Source: Caryophanales bacterium UBA4694
Lineage (GTDB): Bacteria; Bacillota_I; Bacilli_A; RFN20; CAG-288
DNA: 60,472 nt
Reading direction: 5' to 3'
Assembly (NCBI GenBank): GCA_002404835.1
Contig: DHKM01000045.1
Span: 1-60,472 of the forward strand
The position numbers and the translations under genes were made by a program. The number at the start of each line of letters is the position of its first letter. Position 1 is the stretch's first letter. Shown here in pieces: positions 57,655-60,472 of the stretch. Under the pieces are notes generated by a model, which was given only the letters and a program-made list of their open reading frames with translations, had not been told where the DNA came from and made no database searches.

Positions 57655-59385
57655 ATGGTACAGCATTTTACGAAAGACTTCAAATATCTTGAAGACGTGG
57701 AAATCAAGACTCCTGACAAACAGGAAATTTTGGAAAAGGCAAAGGATATTCAGAATGCCATCCGACAGGCCGAAACCAAAGAAGAAGCTATCCAGGCCGT
57801 CAAAGCCTATTTTGCCTTTGAGGATGACATTCAGACGATGGCCTCCCTCATTTATATCCGTCATACCATCGATACCCGGGACAAGAGATACGATGAACTG
57901 AGCAATCTCCTCAACGAAATTTCTCCGGAAATCGATCAGGCGACCAATGCAATCGAACAGGATATCCTAAAATCCAAGTTCAAAAAAGATCTGGAGGAAA
58001 GATTCCACGACCTCTTCTTCAGACAGATCGAACTGAGAAATAAAACCTTCTCGGACGAAATTATTCCGGATCTTGTCGAAGAGAACAAACTCCAAACCGA
58101 GTACGTAAATCTCATTTCCTCTGCTTTGATTCAATACAAAGGCAATGAATACTCTATTTCCCAGATGGGAAAGTTCACATCATCCTTGGATCGTGAGGAA
58201 AGAAGAGAAGCAAGTAAACTAGTCTGGGATTTTTATCAGAAAAACGATGAGAAAATCGGTGATATCTATTCTAGGATGGTTCAGGTCAGAACAAGAATTG
58301 CAAACAGACTCGGATATAAAGATTTTGTCCAGCTTGGATACGATAGGATGGGAAGACTCGACTGGAATCAGGAGGATGCTAAGGAGTATAGAGAAAAAAT
58401 CCTGGAATATATCGTACCGCTCAGCGAAAAGATCAAGAAAGACCAAAGGGAAAGAATCGGCTATGGAAAAGATCACAGATACTATGACGATGTCATCTTC
58501 TATAAGACCGGAAATCCGACACCGAAAGGAAACATCCAGGACCTGGTCAAGGCAGCTGAGAAGATGTATCGCGAACTATCTCCGATAGCCAGCCATTATT
58601 TTGATTTCATGGTCGAACACCACTGCATGGATCTGGAAGCAAAGCCGGGAAAAGCAGGCGGAGGCTATATGGATTACATTTCGGGACTGAAGACAGCATT
58701 CATCTTCTCAAATTCCAACGGAACCAGCGGTGATGTCGATACGCTAACCCATGAGTTCGGACATGCACTTCAAGGCTTCTTGGGCGGCGAAGAAGAAGTG
58801 CCGAGCTACCGTTCTCCAGGAATGGAATGCTGTGAGATGCACTCCATGAGCATGGAATTCATCACCTATCCATGGATGGATTATTTCTTCAAGGAAGATG
58901 CAGACAAATACAAATACCAGCACCTAGCCGATGCCATCACCTTCATTCCCTACGGAGCTATCGTGGATGCCTTCCAGACTTATTGCTATCAGAATCCTTC
59001 CCTTACCCATAAAGAGCGCAAAGCCTACTGGAGAGAACTCGAAAAGCAGTATCTTCCTTCCAAGGATTACACCGGAAACGAATTCCTCATGTCCGGCGGA
59101 TATTGGATGAGACAGCACCATATCTTCGAAAACCCTCTCTATTATCTTGACTATACCATTGCCCAGGTTGTCGCACTCGAATTCTTCCAGGAATCCAGAG
59201 AAGATCAGAAGAAGGCTTTCGAAAAGTACATCGCCTTCGATAAACTTGCCGGAACCTATCCTTTCCGTGACCTTCTTAAGAAGGCAAATATCTCCAATCC
59301 GATGGACGGAGATACCCTGAAAAACGTCAGCCAATCCGTAATGCAGTATCTATCTAAGTTTGACCCCGAAAAATTGGATAAATAA
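57655..59385 (+). CDS. M3-family oligoendopeptidase (PepF-like)
   Basis: Protein of 576 aa of the M3 thimet/PepF superfamily. The zinc motif HEFGHALQGF (about residues 366-375) is followed by MECCEMHSMSMEFITYPWMDYFF, which supplies the third ligand. It cleaves internal bonds of short peptides in the cytoplasm. AGGAG precedes the ATG. Last gene of a two-gene peptidase operon; a strong terminator follows. Confidence 0.94.
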   Translation: MVQHFTKDFKYLEDVEIKTPDKQEILEKAKDIQNAIRQAETKEEAIQAVKAYFAFEDDIQTMASLIYIRHTIDTRDKRYDELSNLLNEISPEIDQATNAIEQDILKSKFKKDLEERFHDLFFRQIELRNKTFSDEIIPDLVEENKLQTEYVNLISSALIQYKGNEYSISQMGKFTSSLDREERREASKLVWDFYQKNDEKIGDIYSRMVQVRTRIANRLGYKDFVQLGYDRMGRLDWNQEDAKEYREKILEYIVPLSEKIKKDQRERIGYGKDHRYYDDVIFYKTGNPTPKGNIQDLVKAAEKMYRELSPIASHYFDFMVEHHCMDLEAKPGKAGGGYMDYISGLKTAFIFSNSNGTSGDVDTLTHEFGHALQGFLGGEEEVPSYRSPGMECCEMHSMSMEFITYPWMDYFFKEDADKYKYQHLADAITFIPYGAIVDAFQTYCYQNPSLTHKERKAYWRELEKQYLPSKDYTGNEFLMSGGYWMRQHHIFENPLYYLDYTIAQVVALEFFQESREDQKKAFEKYIAFDKLAGTYPFRDLLKKANISNPMDGDTLKNVSQSVMQYLSKFDPEKLDK

Positions 59386-59408
59386 ACAAATCTAAAATTG
59401 ATTCTAAA

Positions 59409-59445
59409 ATGCCTATAATGAAAATAAGTTATAGGCGTTTTTTTA
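59409..59445 (+). terminator. Terminator after the M3 peptidase
   Basis: GCCTATAA (59411-59418) pairs perfectly with TTATAGGC (59429-59436), followed by TTTTTTTATTTT. Confidence 0.92.
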
Positions 59446-59562
59446 TTTTAACTAAATTGATTTATATAGAACGTCATGAAACTAAGCAAATTAATCGAAT
59501 GTATAAATTACAGAATAAAGAAAAAATATGTAATTTTTGCTTTAATATTTTAAAATATTTTC

Positions 59563-59591
59563 TTGATTAAAAAATAATTATTTATTATATT
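59563..59591 (+). promoter_or_regulatory. Promoter of the last gene
   Basis: TTGATT (59563-59568), a 17-bp spacer and TATATT (59586-59591), 22 bases before the ATG. Confidence 0.6.
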
Positions 59592-59612
59592 AGAAAAAAG
59601 AGGACTGAAAAG

Positions 59613-60472
59613 ATGAATTTGATCCACAAGGAAAAAATTTCAAACTATTCGGACTTGATACTGAACAAAAAAGCGAATCGTCTATTTGAATACTATTTCA
59701 TCTTTGAATTCGTATATCTCCTTCTTTTTGTTTCTGGATATAATCCCTTGTATAATCAATTCTCCCAGATTATGTTTGCGATTTTTCTGATCCTTCTTTT
59801 TGTTCTATCTTATAAAGTAAGAAAAATATGTGAATTAGAAAACAATATTCCGATATTCAAATCCAAGGCAGTTATGACTTTGGTTCTTCTTATCCCAGTT
59901 ATTCTGCTTCTTCTTGCTATGCCACTATCCTTTCTTTTCGTGAAATATGAAACCAAGGACGGAATTTCACAGACCCATGTCAATGTTCTTATCTTTCTTC
60001 CGATTGTATTTGTTTTGATGTTGGTTACCAATCTGTTCCTATATAAATCCGTGAACATCCATTTGAATCAGAGTGCAAAGGAATATGCCAAGAATCATAA
60101 GGACATACAAAAGGAAGAAATCCATGCTGTAAGCAATCCGAAGCCGAAGAATCAGAAACTTGATTTTTCGAAACTTACGGAAGGGGAAATCGAGAAAAGG
60201 AAGAAAAACATAGAAATTCTCAATCTAAGTGTATTGTTAACAGTAAGCCTATCCGTATCCGGATGCCGACCCTTTTCAAGCTTGACAACAACGGTTCTGT
60301 TTGTCTTTGCGATGAGTCTTGTTTTTAGCGTTCTCGTATCCTCGATATCTTTTGCCATGTCGGAGAAGAAAATTCCAATATTTAAGAACAAAAAAGAACT
60401 CTTTCTGTTCTTCTTATTTTTTGTTTCAAAAATCTTAACTGGATGTTTGATATCAATCATTTTTGGAGTGAC
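59613..60472 (+). CDS. Multi-pass membrane protein, incomplete at window end
   Basis: Open frame from ATG at 59613 to the end of the window (at least 286 codons, no stop). AGAGGA precedes the ATG, and a good promoter lies upstream. The visible part has membrane helices at about residues 28-48, 53-68, 88-108, 125-145, 206-226, 231-250 and 265-285, with two charged loops, KVRKICELENNIPIFKS and one of about 55 residues before the fourth pair. The motif IPIFKxK recurs after both halves (residues near 78 and 255), suggesting an internal duplication. I do not recognise the family. Confidence 0.7.
   Translation, partial: MNLIHKEKISNYSDLILNKKANRLFEYYFIFEFVYLLLFVSGYNPLYNQFSQIMFAIFLILLFVLSYKVRKICELENNIPIFKSKAVMTLVLLIPVILLLLAMPLSFLFVKYETKDGISQTHVNVLIFLPIVFVLMLVTNLFLYKSVNIHLNQSAKEYAKNHKDIQKEEIHAVSNPKPKNQKLDFSKLTEGEIEKRKKNIEILNLSVLLTVSLSVSGCRPFSSLTTTVLFVFAMSLVFSVLVSSISFAMSEKKIPIFKNKKELFLFFLFFVSKILTGCLISIIFGV

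Noticed and set aside
1..60472. CRISPR arrays, tRNA or rRNA genes, transposons, toxin-antitoxin or restriction systems
   Set aside because: Reading both strands I found no direct-repeat arrays, cloverleaf ends, transposase motifs or paired small genes of these kinds.

Overview
The window looks like chromosomal core DNA from a low-to-moderate-GC, probably anaerobic member of the Bacilli or a Mollicutes-related Firmicutes lineage. The reasons are EzrA, the RNA polymerase delta subunit, a CcpA-like regulator, AddAB (RexAB), a SigH-like sigma factor beside rlmB, the ezrA-nifS-thiI gene order, an L20-type infC leader, strong AGGAGG ribosome binding sites, and rubrerythrin (typical of anaerobes). 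TGA acts as a stop in every recognised gene, so the standard bacterial code applies. The taxonomic placement is inference. There is no rRNA, tRNA, CRISPR array, prophage or transposase that I can see; almost every base belongs to housekeeping operons.

Layout. 1-2200: hairpin, a gene-poor stretch, then a UvrX-type Y-family polymerase coupled to a YolD-like protein. 2200-4140: rpsF-ssb-rpsR with a structured leader, then a SpoU methyltransferase. 4137-8479 (minus): HAD phosphatase, two MgtE paralogues and an SRAP (HMCES/YedK-type) protein in one run. 8636-11264 (minus): rubrerythrin, a GT4 glycosyltransferase and an RluA-type pseudouridine synthase. 11385-14419 (plus): upp, nfo and infC-rpmI-rplT with attenuator. 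14537-19638 (minus): ccpA-like, ezrA, cysteine desulfurase, thiI. 20169-26481 (plus): a short AddB and AddA. 26535-30187 (minus): a heterodimeric ABC exporter. 30295-37705 (minus): dnaE, polA, a fused mutM-coaE gene and a small membrane protein. 37920-39407 (minus): rlmB and a sigH-like gene. 39644-41432 (plus): GT2 glycosyltransferase and NAD(P)HX dehydratase. 41479-43602 (minus): ispD and pgi. 43658-44218 (plus): a membrane-anchored helical protein. 44268-47600 (minus): nrnA, a CysQ-like phosphatase and a surface nucleotidase lipoprotein. 47673-55768 (minus): pnp, a repeat lipoprotein, ychF, ispF, argS, rpoE. 56130-59385 (plus): M32 and M3 metallopeptidases. 59613-end: start of a multi-pass membrane protein that runs off the window.

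Functional themes. DNA repair and replication are heavily represented: Y-family polymerase, SRAP, Nfo, AddAB, Pol I, DnaE, MutM, SSB. Three of these unrelated proteins (the Y-family polymerase, the SRAP protein and Pol I) carry QxSLF peptides that match the beta-clamp-binding consensus. MEP-pathway isoprenoid synthesis is represented by ispD and ispF. NrnA, the CysQ-like enzyme and the extracytoplasmic nucleotidase form a plausible nucleotide and nanoRNA turnover operon.

No wholly new multi-gene system stands out. The items most worth a second look are: the clamp motifs on SRAP and Pol I; the mutM-coaE fusion; a set of first genes whose -10 boxes sit only 6-9 nt before the start codon with no Shine-Dalgarno, suggesting leaderless mRNAs; an AUA start on infC; a TA-centred cre-like operator before ccpA; and a perfect inverted repeat spanning -35 to -10 of the rlmB-sigH promoter.
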